The notes under the pieces are model-generated. The model ran no database searches. It was not told the origin of the DNA and saw only the letters and a list, made by a program, of their open reading frames with translations. DNA of 64,000 nt from Streptomyces clavuligerus (GTDB lineage Bacteria > Actinomycetota > Actinomycetes > Streptomycetales > Streptomycetaceae): assembly GCF_005519465.1 (NCBI RefSeq), contig NZ_CP027858.1, positions 2,914,001-2,978,000 on the forward strand, written 5' to 3'. Both the position numbers and the translations under genes were made by a program. Below, piece after piece: positions 16,724-25,051 of the stretch (position 1 is its first letter; every line of letters begins with the position of its first letter).

Positions 16724-17902
16724 CTACGCGGGGGGTTCGACGACCCAGGCGCCCTGGCGCATCACACCCTTGAGGCGGAACTCCTCGTCCAGAACGACGA
16801 GGTCGGCGTTCTTCCCGGGCTCCAGCGAACCGACGGTATCGTCGACGCCGAGGAGTCTCGCGGGGTTGGCGGAGATGGCCTGGACGATGTCCTCGACCGG
16901 GATGCGGTCGACGGTGGCGGCGCGCCGGAAGGCGGTGTCCAGGGTGAGCGTGGAGCCCGCGATCGAACCGCCCTCGACCAGGCGGGCGACCCCGTCGACG
17001 ACATCGACGGCGAGCGGGCCGAGCTGGTAGCGGCCGTCGCCGAAGCCCGCCGCGTCCATGGCGTCGGTGATGAACGCGACCCGGTGGGCGCCCGCGCGGT
17101 GGAAGGCCAGCTCCAGGGCGGCGGGGTGGAGGTGGGTGCCGTCGTTGATCAGCTCGACGGTGACCCGCTCGTCCTCCAGGAGGGCGGCGATGGGGCCCGG
17201 GGCGCGGTGGCCGAGCGGGGGCATCGCGTTGAAGAGGTGCGTGGCCACGGTGGCGCCCGCGTCGATGGCCTCGACGGTCTGTTCGTAGGTGGCGTCCGTG
17301 TGGCCGACGGCGGCGATCACGCCGTGTTCGGCGAGCAGCCGCACGGAGTCGATGCCGCCGGGCAGCTCGGTCGCGAGCGTGACCATCCGGGCGGTGCCGC
17401 GCGCGGCGTCGAGCAGCTTGCGGACCTCGGCGGGCTCGGGGTGGCGCAGCAGTTCCTCGCTGTGGGCGCCCTTGCGGCAGGGGGAGATGAACGGGCCCTC
17501 GAAGTGGATGCCCGCGAGGTCGCCCTGCTCAACGATCTCGGAGAGGGTGCCCGCGCGCTGGGCGAGGAAGTCCGTCCCGGCGGTGACGAGGGAGGCGACC
17601 AGGGTGGTGGTGCCGTGCTCGCGGTGGGTGCGGACGCCGCGCAGCACGTCCTCGGCGGTGCCGCCGGTGAAGGAGGCGCCGCCGCCGCCGTGGTTGTGGA
17701 GGTCCACGAAGCCGGGGACGATCCAGTGACCGGAGAGATCTCGGGTCGGCGCGTGCTCGGGCGCCGCACCGGCGATCTTCGTACCGTCCACGATCAGCCG
17801 GCCGTTCTCCACGGTCCCGGTCGGCAGGACCACCCGGGCTCCGGTGAGGACGGTGCAGTCGGCGCGTGCGGCGCTGTCGGCGAGTGCGGCGCGTGCGGCC
17901 AT
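16724..17902 (-). CDS. nagA: N-acetylglucosamine-6-phosphate deacetylase NagA
   Basis: Removes acetate from GlcNAc-6-P (or GalNAc-6-P). The 392-residue amidohydrolase has the metal motif DLHNHGGGG, HFEGPFISP, AAVGHTDATYEQT, HLFNAM and the catalytic Asp in FITDAMDAAG. Its ATG overlaps the stop of the kinase gene in TAATG, so the two are translationally coupled. This is the nagKA arrangement known from S. coelicolor, where the operon is under DasR control. Confidence 0.94.
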   Translation of the reverse strand: MAARAALADSAARADCTVLTGARVVLPTGTVENGRLIVDGTKIAGAAPEHAPTRDLSGHWIVPGFVDLHNHGGGGASFTGGTAEDVLRGVRTHREHGTTTLVASLVTAGTDFLAQRAGTLSEIVEQGDLAGIHFEGPFISPCRKGAHSEELLRHPEPAEVRKLLDAARGTARMVTLATELPGGIDSVRLLAEHGVIAAVGHTDATYEQTVEAIDAGATVATHLFNAMPPLGHRAPGPIAALLEDERVTVELINDGTHLHPAALELAFHRAGAHRVAFITDAMDAAGFGDGRYQLGPLAVDVVDGVARLVEGGSIAGSTLTLDTAFRRAATVDRIPVEDIVQAISANPARLLGVDDTVGSLEPGKNADLVVLDEEFRLKGVMRQGAWVVEPPA

Positions 17903-18840
17903 TAGGCGGTTACCTCCGAGTCGGTGGTGATCAGATCCCAGGCGAGCAGCCCCGCGCCCAGGCACCCTGCGGTGTCCCCGAGGGCTGCCGGGACGATGGA
18001 GGGCACCTTCTGGAACGTGACGCGCTCCTCGACGGCGGCCCTCAGGGGCGTGAACAAGATGTCCCCCGCCTCCGCCAGACCACCACCGATGATCAGGGTG
18101 CGGGGGTCCAGGAGGGTGAGGGCGGTGACCAGTCCGGCGGCGAGGGCGTCCACCGCGTCGTGCCAGACGGCACGGGCGCGGGGGTCGCCGGAGGCGACGG
18201 CCTTGGCGCAGTCGGCGGCGTCGGCCTCCGGGTCCCCGCTGGCCTCGGCCCAGGCGCGGGAGACGGCGGCGGCGGAGGCGAGTGTTTCCAGACAGCCGCG
18301 CTGGCCGCAGCCGCAGTCGGGGCCGTCGGGGCGGATGACGACATGGCCGATCTCGCCCGCGTAGCCGTGGGCCCCGGCCTCGATGGCTCCGCCGATGCCG
18401 ATGGCTCCGGCGATGCCGGTGCCGAGCGGTACGAAGAGAAAGCGGTCGGCGCCCTGGCCCGCGCCGATGCGGCCCTCGGCGAGACCGCCGGTGCGGACGT
18501 CGTGGCCGAGGGCGACGGGGATGCCGTCGAGGCGCTGGGCGAGCAGATCGCGCAGGGGCACGTCACGCCAGCCGAGGTTGGCGGCGTAGACCGCGATGCC
18601 GGCGTCGGGGTCGACGATGCCGGGGATGGCGACCCCGGCGGCACGGGCGGTCTCTCCGAGGTGCTGCTGCCCGTAGGCGCGGAGGTCGGCGGCGAAGTCG
18701 ATGATGGACTGCACGACGGCATCGGCCCCGCGGGCGCGCCCGGTGGCGCGGCGGGCCTCATGGAGGAGGGCTCCGTCCGGCCCGATGAGGGCGGCCTTCA
18801 TGCCGGTGCCGCCCACATCGAGGGCGATGACGTGTCTCAC
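17902..18840 (-). CDS. nagK: ROK-family sugar kinase (N-acetylglucosamine kinase NagK)
   Basis: Phosphorylates an N-acetylhexosamine with ATP. The 312-residue product has the phosphate-1 loop ALDVGGTGMKAAL, the catalytic region ALGHDVRTGG, the zinc motif CGCGQRGCLE, and GGGLAEAGD for adenosine. It lacks an N-terminal HTH, so it is a kinase and not a ROK repressor. The GTG start has no SD; CAGACT lies 6 bp upstream and may give a leaderless transcript. Coupled to nagA by TAATG. A dre-like site is 28 bp upstream. Confidence 0.88.
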   Translation of the reverse strand: MRHVIALDVGGTGMKAALIGPDGALLHEARRATGRARGADAVVQSIIDFAADLRAYGQQHLGETARAAGVAIPGIVDPDAGIAVYAANLGWRDVPLRDLLAQRLDGIPVALGHDVRTGGLAEGRIGAGQGADRFLFVPLGTGIAGAIGIGGAIEAGAHGYAGEIGHVVIRPDGPDCGCGQRGCLETLASAAAVSRAWAEASGDPEADAADCAKAVASGDPRARAVWHDAVDALAAGLVTALTLLDPRTLIIGGGLAEAGDILFTPLRAAVEERVTFQKVPSIVPAALGDTAGCLGAGLLAWDLITTDSEVTA

Positions 18841-18867
18841 GTGGACAGTCTGTCGCGAGAGGGGGCG

Positions 18868-18883
18868 AAAGGTCTAGTCCACT
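18868..18883. promoter_or_regulatory. DasR-responsive element (dre) upstream of nagK
   Basis: AAAGGTCTAGTCCACT matches 13 of 16 bases of the dre consensus A(C/G)TGGTCTAGACCA(C/G)T, and the core GGTCTAG-TCCACT is intact. DasR is the GntR-family amino-sugar repressor, relieved by GlcN-6-P. Confidence 0.72.
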
Positions 18884-18974
18884 AGCCGGGATTGTTGCCC
18901 TCCCGTACAAACCCCCACGCGGCCCTTACCCGAGCCCCACACCTGCCGTAACGCATCCGCACCGGGTGATCCCG

Positions 18975-18995
18975 GCACCCCGTGGCGGGGGGTGC
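18975..18995 (-). terminator. Hairpin after the SIS gene
   Basis: GCACCCC (18975-18981) pairs with GGGGTGC (18989-18995) around a 7-nt loop, between the SIS gene and nagK. Confidence 0.45.
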
Positions 18996-19073
18996 GGGGC
19001 CGTCCCGGGCGACCGTCGGGGCCGGCACCTGAGGGGCTGATTCCGCGTGGGTGCCCGCGCCGGAGGCGTACCG

Positions 19074-19967
19074 CTAGGACAGGATCACGCTCCGGGTGAG
19101 GTTCCTCGGGCGGTCGGGGTCGAAGCCGCGGGACTCGGCGAGGGCGACCGCGAGGCGCTGGGCGCGGATCAGCGCGGCGAGGGGGTCGGCGGGGGCGTGG
19201 GCGACCAGATCGCCCCCGACCCGGGCGACCTCGTCCGCCAGCCCCTCCGGCACCTCACCGAAGACCCACGCCACCCGCCCCGGCCCGGTGATCGAGATCG
19301 GCCCGTGCCGGTACTCCATCGCCGGATACGCCTCCGTCCACGCCCCGGCGGCCTCCCGCATCTTCAGCCCCGCCTCCAGCGCGAGACCGTAGGTCCAGCC
19401 CTGCCCCAGGAACGTCCACTGCTCCGCCGCCACCACCTCGTCCGGCAGCGGCTCCGCCACCGCCCGCTCCGCGTCCGCCGCGGCCTCGGCGACCGGCTTG
19501 ACCCCGGGGATCTCCCCGAGCCCCGCCCGCAGGAACGCGAGCGCGGTCGTGGCGAACCGGGTCTGGACGACGGACTCCTCGTCCGCCCAGTCCAGGACCG
19601 CGACCGCGTCCGCCGCGGTCATCACCGGCGTGGCCGGGTCCGCGGTGAGCGCCAGGGTCGGCGTCGCCCCCTTGAGCCGCTCCAGCAGCTCCAGCACCTC
19701 GGTGGTGGTCCCGGACCGGGTGATCGCCACCACCCGGTCGTAGCGCCGCCCGACGGGGAACTCCGAGGAGGCGAACGCGTCCGTCTCGCCCTGCCCCGCG
19801 GCCTCCCGCAGCGCCGCGTACGCGATCGCCATGAACCAGGAGGTGCCGCACCCGGTGACGGCGACCCGTTCCCCCGCCCGGGGAAATCCGTCGAAATCCG
19901 CCGCGGCCCGGACGGCCCGGCGCCAGCACTCGGGCTGGGTGGCTATTTCTTCCGCCGTATGGGACAT
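19074..19967 (-). CDS. SIS-domain aminosugar isomerase/deaminase (AgaS/GlmS-isomerase type)
   Basis: A 297-residue protein with two sugar-isomerase (SIS) domains. The first has GCGTSWFMAIAYAAL and AITRSGTTTEVLELL, and the second has the substrate loop PAMEYRHGPIS typical of GlmS and AgaS. No glutaminase domain is present, so it acts on sugar phosphates directly, for instance deaminating and isomerising galactosamine or glucosamine 6-phosphate. ATG 19967 is chosen for its SD (GAGGAGCGG). Same strand and block as nagK-nagA and divergent from a sugar-binding lipoprotein. Confidence 0.85.
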   Translation of the reverse strand: MSHTAEEIATQPECWRRAVRAAADFDGFPRAGERVAVTGCGTSWFMAIAYAALREAAGQGETDAFASSEFPVGRRYDRVVAITRSGTTTEVLELLERLKGATPTLALTADPATPVMTAADAVAVLDWADEESVVQTRFATTALAFLRAGLGEIPGVKPVAEAAADAERAVAEPLPDEVVAAEQWTFLGQGWTYGLALEAGLKMREAAGAWTEAYPAMEYRHGPISITGPGRVAWVFGEVPEGLADEVARVGGDLVAHAPADPLAALIRAQRLAVALAESRGFDPDRPRNLTRSVILS

Positions 19968-20125
19968 GTGCTCCGCTCCTCGCGCGTACACGTGTATTCG
20001 GACAGACACCTGACTCATTCGTGTCGAGACGTGCTTAGCAGGCCCGGACACATCCGGGCAATGGCGCCCACCATCGCCCCGTTCAACAGGAACGCTGCAC
20101 CTCAGCCGTTGCAGAAGTGAGACCA

Positions 20126-20141
20126 GGTGGCATGGACCACT
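20126..20141. promoter_or_regulatory. dre-like site between SIS gene and binding-protein gene
   Basis: GGTGGCATGGACCACT matches 12 of 16 dre positions, with the right arm GGACCACT perfect. It lies 94 bp before the lipoprotein start and 159 bp before the SIS start, so it could serve both. Confidence 0.5.
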
Positions 20142-20234
20142 GAAGGCCCCATGGTGGAAAATCGCTGCTCATCCCGGTTGAGAACATGGCTACTTGCCGC
20201 AGGGAAACGCGAACTGCACAGTGGGAGAAGAGTT

Positions 20235-21515
20235 TTGCAGCGTCACTACGCGAGTCTTACGGCGGCGCTGGCCGCACTGGGAACGACGATCGCTCTCACC
20301 GGGTGCGGCACATCAACCGGTTCGTCCGGCGATGTCACCCTCACGCTGATCGCCGCCGACTACGACGTCAACGGGGGCCAGAGCAGCAAGACTTACTGGG
20401 ACAACCTCGCCAAGGACTTCGAGTCCAAGCACGAAGGAATCGATGTCCGTGTGACCATCGAGCCCTGGACCGGCATCGACCGCAAAGTCGCCCAACTGGT
20501 CAAGGAGGGCAAGGAGCCCGACATCGCGCAGATCGGCCCGTACGCCGACTACGCGGCGGGCGACAAGCTCTACAGCGCGGACCAACTCCTTTCCATACCG
20601 GTGCAGTCGAACTTCCTGCGCCCGCTCGCCGACGCCGGAGAACAGCGGCGGGTGCAGTACGGACTGCCGTTCACCGCGTCGACGCGAGTGCTCTTCTACA
20701 ACAAGAAGCTGTTCGCCGGCGCGGGCGTGGAGAATCCGCCCACCACCTGGGACGAACTCCGTTCCGCAGCGGAACAGTTGAAGGATGCCGGGGTCAGCTA
20801 TCCGTACGCGCTGCCGCTCGGCCCGGAAGAGGCCCAGATCGAGACGATGATGTGGCTGCTCGGCGGCGACAGCAACGGTTTCGTGGAGCCGGGCGGCAGC
20901 TACTCGATCGACTCCGAGGAGAACCGGGAGACGCTGGAGTGGGTGCGGTCCAACCTGGTCGAGCCCGGGCTCGTCGGCCCCGTTCCGCCCAGCAAACTCA
21001 ACCGCAAGCAGGCGTTCGCCGCCTTCACCAAGGGTGAGGTCGGGATGCTCAACGGCCACCCCTCGCTGCTGAAGGAGGCCGAGAAGGCCGGGATCGAGCT
21101 GGGCAAGGTCCCGGTGCCCGGCAAGAAGGGCAAGCCCAAGGCCGCGGTGGGCGTGGCCGACTGGATCATGGGCTTCAAGAAGCGGGAGCACCGCGAGGAG
21201 ATCGGGAAGTTCTTCAACTTCCTCTTCACCGACAAGAACGTGCTGGACTTCGCCTCGCAGAACGATCTGCTGCCGCCGACCGTGACCGCGTCCGAGGCCA
21301 TGGAGCAGGACCCCGACCACGCGGACCTCAAGGAGTTCCTGGTCGAGCTGCCCACCTCGCTGCTGCCGCCCGTGAACAAGACCTCGTGGGGAACGGTGAG
21401 CGAGGAGATCAGGGCGAACGTCGGCCGGGCCGTGGAGCCGGGCGGCAGCCCCGCGAAGGTGCTGGGCGACATCGCGCAGAAGGCCCAGGACGCGGAGGCT
21501 CAGGAAGAGGAGTGA
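20235..21515 (+). CDS. Sugar ABC-transporter substrate-binding lipoprotein (orphan)
   Basis: A 426-residue extracytoplasmic solute-binding protein of the family 1 carbohydrate type. The signal peptide ends in lipobox LTGC, followed by a Ser/Gly linker, then the two-lobed fold (ITLIAADYDV-like start, LPFTASTRVLFYNKKLF, PTTWDELRSAAEQLKDAG, MLNGHPSLLKEAEKAG). The start is TTG 20235, which gives a textbook lipoprotein signal and has GGGAGAAG 4-5 bp upstream; the upstream in-frame GTG at 20127 would add an implausible leader. No permease genes are nearby, so it must use distant ones and probably MsiK as ATPase. Confidence 0.88.
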   Translation: MQRHYASLTAALAALGTTIALTGCGTSTGSSGDVTLTLIAADYDVNGGQSSKTYWDNLAKDFESKHEGIDVRVTIEPWTGIDRKVAQLVKEGKEPDIAQIGPYADYAAGDKLYSADQLLSIPVQSNFLRPLADAGEQRRVQYGLPFTASTRVLFYNKKLFAGAGVENPPTTWDELRSAAEQLKDAGVSYPYALPLGPEEAQIETMMWLLGGDSNGFVEPGGSYSIDSEENRETLEWVRSNLVEPGLVGPVPPSKLNRKQAFAAFTKGEVGMLNGHPSLLKEAEKAGIELGKVPVPGKKGKPKAAVGVADWIMGFKKREHREEIGKFFNFLFTDKNVLDFASQNDLLPPTVTASEAMEQDPDHADLKEFLVELPTSLLPPVNKTSWGTVSEEIRANVGRAVEPGGSPAKVLGDIAQKAQDAEAQEEE

Positions 21516-21567
21516 GCCGGGCCCGGGGGCGGAGCCGCAGATCAGGGGGTGTGTCAGTGGTCCCCGT

Positions 21568-21573
21568 TACGGT
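21568..21573 (+). promoter_or_regulatory. Leaderless -10 box (TACGGT)
   Basis: TACGGT ends 6 bp before the ATG at 21580; no SD is present. Confidence 0.6.
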
Positions 21574-21579
21574 GGACTC

Positions 21580-21843
21580 ATGACCGAAGACAGCGACCGC
21601 CCCACCCCGCGGCCCCGCACCGGGCTCAGCGGGCGGGACCGGGCCGTCCTCGCCCTGGAGCACGGTTCCTGGCCCGGCCCCGGCGCCAAGGAACGGGCGA
21701 TACGCGAGCGTCTCGGCATCTCCCCGGTCCGCTACTACCAGCGGCTCAACGCCCTGCTCGACGACCCGCTCGCGCTCGCCCACGACCCGGTGACGGTGAA
21801 CCGGCTGCGCCGTGTCAGGGACGGGAAACGCGCGCGCCGATAG
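21580..21843 (+). CDS. DUF3263 family small protein
   Basis: An 87-residue protein matching the actinobacterial DUF3263 pattern: LSGRDRAVLALEHGSW, then AIRERLGISPVRYYQRLNALLDDPLAL, which reads like a winged or simple HTH. The C-terminus is basic. It may bind DNA, but no function is established. It is probably leaderless, and its stop codon forms part of the -10 box of otsB. Confidence 0.85.
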   Translation: MTEDSDRPTPRPRTGLSGRDRAVLALEHGSWPGPGAKERAIRERLGISPVRYYQRLNALLDDPLALAHDPVTVNRLRRVRDGKRARR

Positions 21844-21846
21844 GGT
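21841..21846 (+). promoter_or_regulatory. Leaderless -10 box (TAGGGT) of otsB, overlapping a stop codon
   Basis: TAGGGT starts with the TAG stop of the preceding gene and ends 7 bp before the otsB ATG. Confidence 0.6.
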
Positions 21847-21853
21847 CGGGGCC

Positions 21854-22702
21854 ATGGGCATCCCACCGTATGCGCATCCCCTGCCGGAGCCGTCGACGCC
21901 CGCGGGCCGGGACGGTCTCGCCGCACTGCTGGAACGGCCCGCACGGGCCCTCGTCGCCCTCGACTTCGACGGCACGCTCGCCGAGATCGTGCCCGACCCG
22001 GAGCAGGCCCGCGCCCACCCGGCGACGGTCCCGGCACTGGCCCGGCTCGCCCCGAAAGTGGCCTCCGTCGCGGTGATCACCGGCCGTCCCGCCGGGGTCG
22101 CGGTCCGCTACGGCGGCTTCGCCGGGGTCCCCGGCCTGGAGCATCTCGTCGTCCTCGGCCACTACGGCGCGGAGCGCTGGGACGCCGTCACAGGCACCGT
22201 GACCGCCCCCGCGCCCCACCCCGGGGTGGCCGCCGTCCGGGCGGAGCTGCCCGGGTTCCTGGACACCATCGGGGCGTGGAACGGCACCTGGATCGAGGAG
22301 AAGGGCCGGGCCGTCGCCGTCCACACCCGCAGGGCCGGCGACCCCCGGGCCGCCTTCGAGGCCCTGCGGGAGCCGCTGGCCGTGCTGGCCTCCCGGCACG
22401 GGCTGGTCCTGGAGCCGGGCCGGATGGTCCTGGAGCTGCGCCCGCCGGGCATGGACAAGGGCGTCGCGCTCGCCGAGTACGCCCGGGAGGCGGGCGCGGA
22501 CGCGGTGCTCTACGCGGGGGACGACCTGGGCGACCTCCCCGCGTACGCGGCCGTGGAGAAACTGCGCTCGGACGGGGTGCCGGGGCTGCTGGTGTGCAGC
22601 GGCAGCACCGAGGTCACCGAACTGGCCGACCGCTCCGACCTGCTGCTCCCCGGCCCGGCGGCGGTCGTGGGCTTCCTCTCCGCCCTCGCCGAAAGGCTCT
22701 GA
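21854..22702 (+). CDS. otsB: Trehalose-6-phosphate phosphatase OtsB
   Basis: Dephosphorylates trehalose 6-phosphate to trehalose in the OtsA-OtsB pathway. A 282-residue HAD phosphatase: nucleophile motif LDFDGTLAE (D37, D39), motif II VITGRP, Lys in GMDKGVAL, and the acidic motif YAGDDLGDL. ATG 21854 is leaderless. It is convergent with otsA rather than in an operon with it. Confidence 0.92.
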   Translation: MGIPPYAHPLPEPSTPAGRDGLAALLERPARALVALDFDGTLAEIVPDPEQARAHPATVPALARLAPKVASVAVITGRPAGVAVRYGGFAGVPGLEHLVVLGHYGAERWDAVTGTVTAPAPHPGVAAVRAELPGFLDTIGAWNGTWIEEKGRAVAVHTRRAGDPRAAFEALREPLAVLASRHGLVLEPGRMVLELRPPGMDKGVALAEYAREAGADAVLYAGDDLGDLPAYAAVEKLRSDGVPGLLVCSGSTEVTELADRSDLLLPGPAAVVGFLSALAERL

Positions 22703-22705
22703 CGA

Positions 22706-22799
22706 CCACCCTCCCGGGAGCACTCGGACGGCCCTGCCCCGCCGCCCTCCCGGGAGCACTCGGACGGCCCTGCCCCCGCCGCCCTCCCGGGAGCGCTCG
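22706..22799. repeat. Tandem repeat between otsB and otsA
   Basis: A 36-37 bp unit (CCGCCCTCCCGGGAGCACTC then GGACGGCCCTGCCC) occurs twice in full (22706-22741 and 22742-22778) and once as a 21-bp partial copy, between the convergent genes. Each unit contains the palindrome CTCCCGGGAG. Confidence 0.85.
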
Positions 22800-22801
22800 C
22801 G

Positions 22802-22827
22802 GCTGCGGGCCCGCTCAGGCCCGCAGC
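22802..22827 (-). terminator. Hairpin overlapping the otsA stop codon
   Basis: GCTGCGGGCC (22802-22811) pairs perfectly with GGCCCGCAGC (22818-22827), with the otsA stop in the 6-nt loop. Confidence 0.6.
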
Positions 22828-24221
22828 GCGTCGAGCTGGTCCAGGAACCACCGCTCCGGCGGCAGCGCCGTCGCCGCAGCGGCCAGCGCCTCGGTACGCC
22901 GGGAACGCTCCCCGTCCGGCAGGGTCAGCGCGGTGTGCAGCGCCTCGGCGGTACCGCTCACGTCGTACGGGTTGACCGTGAGCGCCCACTCCCCCAGTTC
23001 CTCATGGGCACCCGCCTCCCGGGAGAGCACCAGCGCGCAGCCCTCGTCGGAGACGACGGGAATCTCCTTGGCGACCAGGTTCATCCCGTCCCTGATGGGG
23101 TTGACCAGGGCGACGTCCGCGAGCCGGTAGGCGGCGAGCGAACGGGCGAAGTCGTCCTGGACATGGAGCACGACCGGGGTCCAGCCCTCGGTGCCGAACT
23201 CCTCGTTGATCGCGTCGGCGAGCCGCCGCACCTCGGCGGTGTACTCCCGGTAGACGGCCAGATCCTGGCGGGAGGGGTAGGCGAACGCGAGGTGCACCAC
23301 CCGCTCACGCCACTCGGGCCGCTCACGCAGCAGCAGCCGGTAGGCGAGCAGCCCGCGCACGATGTTCTTCGACAACTCGGTGCGGTCGACACGGACGACG
23401 GTGCGGCGGCCGGGGCCGATCTGCTCGCGCAGGGCGGCCATGCGCTCCTCGACATCCGGCCGGTGGGCCCGTTCCCGCAGGAAATCCGCGTCCGCGCCGA
23501 GACCGTGCACCCCGATCCGGGTCCCGGCCAGGGCGTCCGGGCCGAGGAGCCGTACCGCGCACTCACCGAAGGCGTCGGCCCAGCGGCGGGTGAGAAAACA
23601 GGTCCGGTCCGCGCCGAGGAGTCCGCGCAGCAACTGCCCGGCGACATCGTCGGGCAGCAGCCGGAAATAGTCCACAGGAGCCCAGGGGGTGTGCGAGAAG
23701 TGCCCGATACGCAGATCCGGGCGCAGCTCCCGGAGCAGCCCCGGCACCAGCGCGAGATGGTAGTCCTGCACCAGCACGGCGGCACCCGGCGCGGCCCGGT
23801 CGGCGAGCGCCCGGGCGAAGGCGCCGTTGTAGCGCTCGTACGCCTCCCACTGGCGGCGGAACTCCGAGTCGAAGACGGGTTCCAGGGGGGTCTGGTAGAG
23901 CAGATGGTGGACGAACCAGAGCACCGAGTTCGCGATGCCGTTGTACGCGGCGGCGTGCGTGGCCTCGTCGATGTCGAGCATGAGCACCCCGGGCTCGCCG
24001 ACCCCGCGCCGCACGGCCTCCCGGTCGCCCGCGCCGAGCACGGAACACACCCAGAGGGAGTCCGCCCCGGAGCCGATGGCCGAAAGCCCGGAAACCAGCC
24101 CGCCGCCACCGCGCCGGGAGGTCAGATCTCCGTCCTCGCCGAGGCTGTAACTGACGGGACCTCGATTGGAGGCGACCAGAACGGTGGCGCGCTGCGGCCT
24201 GCCGGACGATTCGGGGACCAT
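22815..24221 (-). CDS. otsA: Trehalose-6-phosphate synthase OtsA
   Basis: Transfers glucose from UDP/GDP-glucose to glucose 6-phosphate. A 468-residue GT20 enzyme: VASNRGPVSY and glycine loop RRGGGGLVSGL, VLVQDYHLALVPGLLR, HTPWAPVDYFRLLP, VVRVDRTELSKNI and the donor-site NPIRDGMNLVAKEI are all present. The gene is leaderless (TAGGTT 6 bp before ATG). With otsB it gives complete trehalose synthesis. Confidence 0.93.
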   Translation of the reverse strand: MVPESSGRPQRATVLVASNRGPVSYSLGEDGDLTSRRGGGGLVSGLSAIGSGADSLWVCSVLGAGDREAVRRGVGEPGVLMLDIDEATHAAAYNGIANSVLWFVHHLLYQTPLEPVFDSEFRRQWEAYERYNGAFARALADRAAPGAAVLVQDYHLALVPGLLRELRPDLRIGHFSHTPWAPVDYFRLLPDDVAGQLLRGLLGADRTCFLTRRWADAFGECAVRLLGPDALAGTRIGVHGLGADADFLRERAHRPDVEERMAALREQIGPGRRTVVRVDRTELSKNIVRGLLAYRLLLRERPEWRERVVHLAFAYPSRQDLAVYREYTAEVRRLADAINEEFGTEGWTPVVLHVQDDFARSLAAYRLADVALVNPIRDGMNLVAKEIPVVSDEGCALVLSREAGAHEELGEWALTVNPYDVSGTAEALHTALTLPDGERSRRTEALAAAATALPPERWFLDQLDALRA

Positions 24222-24227
24222 GTCGCG

Positions 24228-24233
24228 AACCTA
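24228..24233 (-). promoter_or_regulatory. Leaderless -10 box (TAGGTT) of otsA
   Basis: On the minus strand TAGGTT ends 6 bp before the otsA ATG. Confidence 0.6.
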
Positions 24234-24846
24234 GCCCGTACCGCGCCGCCTCAAACGTATGTCCCCTTTTCTTTGTGGCTCGGTTCGCCTCCGGGGTGCT
24301 GGAGCGTGCGCCGACGGACGCCCCTTTTTGTGGCTCGGTTCGCCTCCGGGATGCCAGAGCGTGCGCCGACGGTCGACCGTGCTCGGTTCCTCGTTCCTCG
24401 GAACCTCCGCGCGCTCTCCACTTTCGGCACCCGCGGCACCCCTTCGGCTCACTCGCCGCAGGGGCAAGGCAAACGCCCGGCCCAGGGGCGAGGTGCGGGG
24501 CCATCGTCCAGTCCTGGAGACGGGCGGGGCGGGGGCGCGCTCCCCGCTTTCGGCAGCCACGCGCCCCATGGCTTACTCGCCCTGGGGTCAAGGCGGACAT
24601 CCAGCCCAAAAACACGGGGGCGCGCGCGGCGCCTGCGGCACCCCTTCAGCTCACTCGCCGGGCGTGCCGGGTCAGGGCGGGGCGGAGGCAGTCGTCCACG
24701 CGGGGACGGGATACGGGCGCATCGCATCGGCTCACCCACCCCGGGCGGACCTCCCGGGGGAACCGCCCCGGGCCGGGGCCATCGTCCGCGCACGCACAGG
24801 GGCCAAGGCAGACGTCCACGTGGGGACGGGGTACGGGGGCAGGGCC
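24234..24846. repeat. Repeat-rich non-coding region upstream of otsA
   Basis: No credible gene. A 46-bp direct repeat (TTTGTGGCTCGGTTCGCCTC ... GTGCGCCGACGG) occurs at 24272-24317 and 24327-24372 with three mismatches. A second family (GGCACCCCTTCGGCTCACTC) occurs at 24435 and 24637, with a diverged copy at 24899. A third, CGTCCACG(C/T)GGGGACGGG(A/G)TACGGG, occurs near 24693 and 24809. Long open frames here are GC-driven shadows. Confidence 0.7.
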
Positions 24847-25038
24847 TCACTCGCCCCCGGGGCCGGGGGAATCGTCCACCCATGCCATGGGGCCCGGGCG
24901 GCACCCCTTCGGCCCGCTCGGCCCGCGGCGGTGCCGGGCGGCGGCGAGTCCCACGGCCGCCGCCGCGGCCAGGCTGAGCCCGAGACCGACGAGGAACCAC
25001 AGGTAAGACCCGATGAATCCCATGAACGGGATGGTCAC
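24847..25038 (-). CDS. Small single-pass membrane protein downstream of the GpgS-like gene
   Basis: A 63-residue frame that begins 13 bp after the stop of the glycosyltransferase gene on the same strand. The first 34 residues form one hydrophobic helix (GSYLWFLVGLGLSLAAAAAV) followed by basic residues (ARHRRG), the pattern of an Nout-Cin anchor. The start is either GTG 25038 or, more likely, ATG 25023, which has GGTGA about 11 bp before it. The C-terminal half runs into repeat DNA and may be untranslated noise if the true end differs. No homologue recognised. Confidence 0.45.
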   Translation of the reverse strand: MTIPFMGFIGSYLWFLVGLGLSLAAAAAVGLAAARHRRGPSGPKGCRPGPMAWVDDSPGPGGE

Positions 25039-25051
25039 CGAGGGTCCGGGC

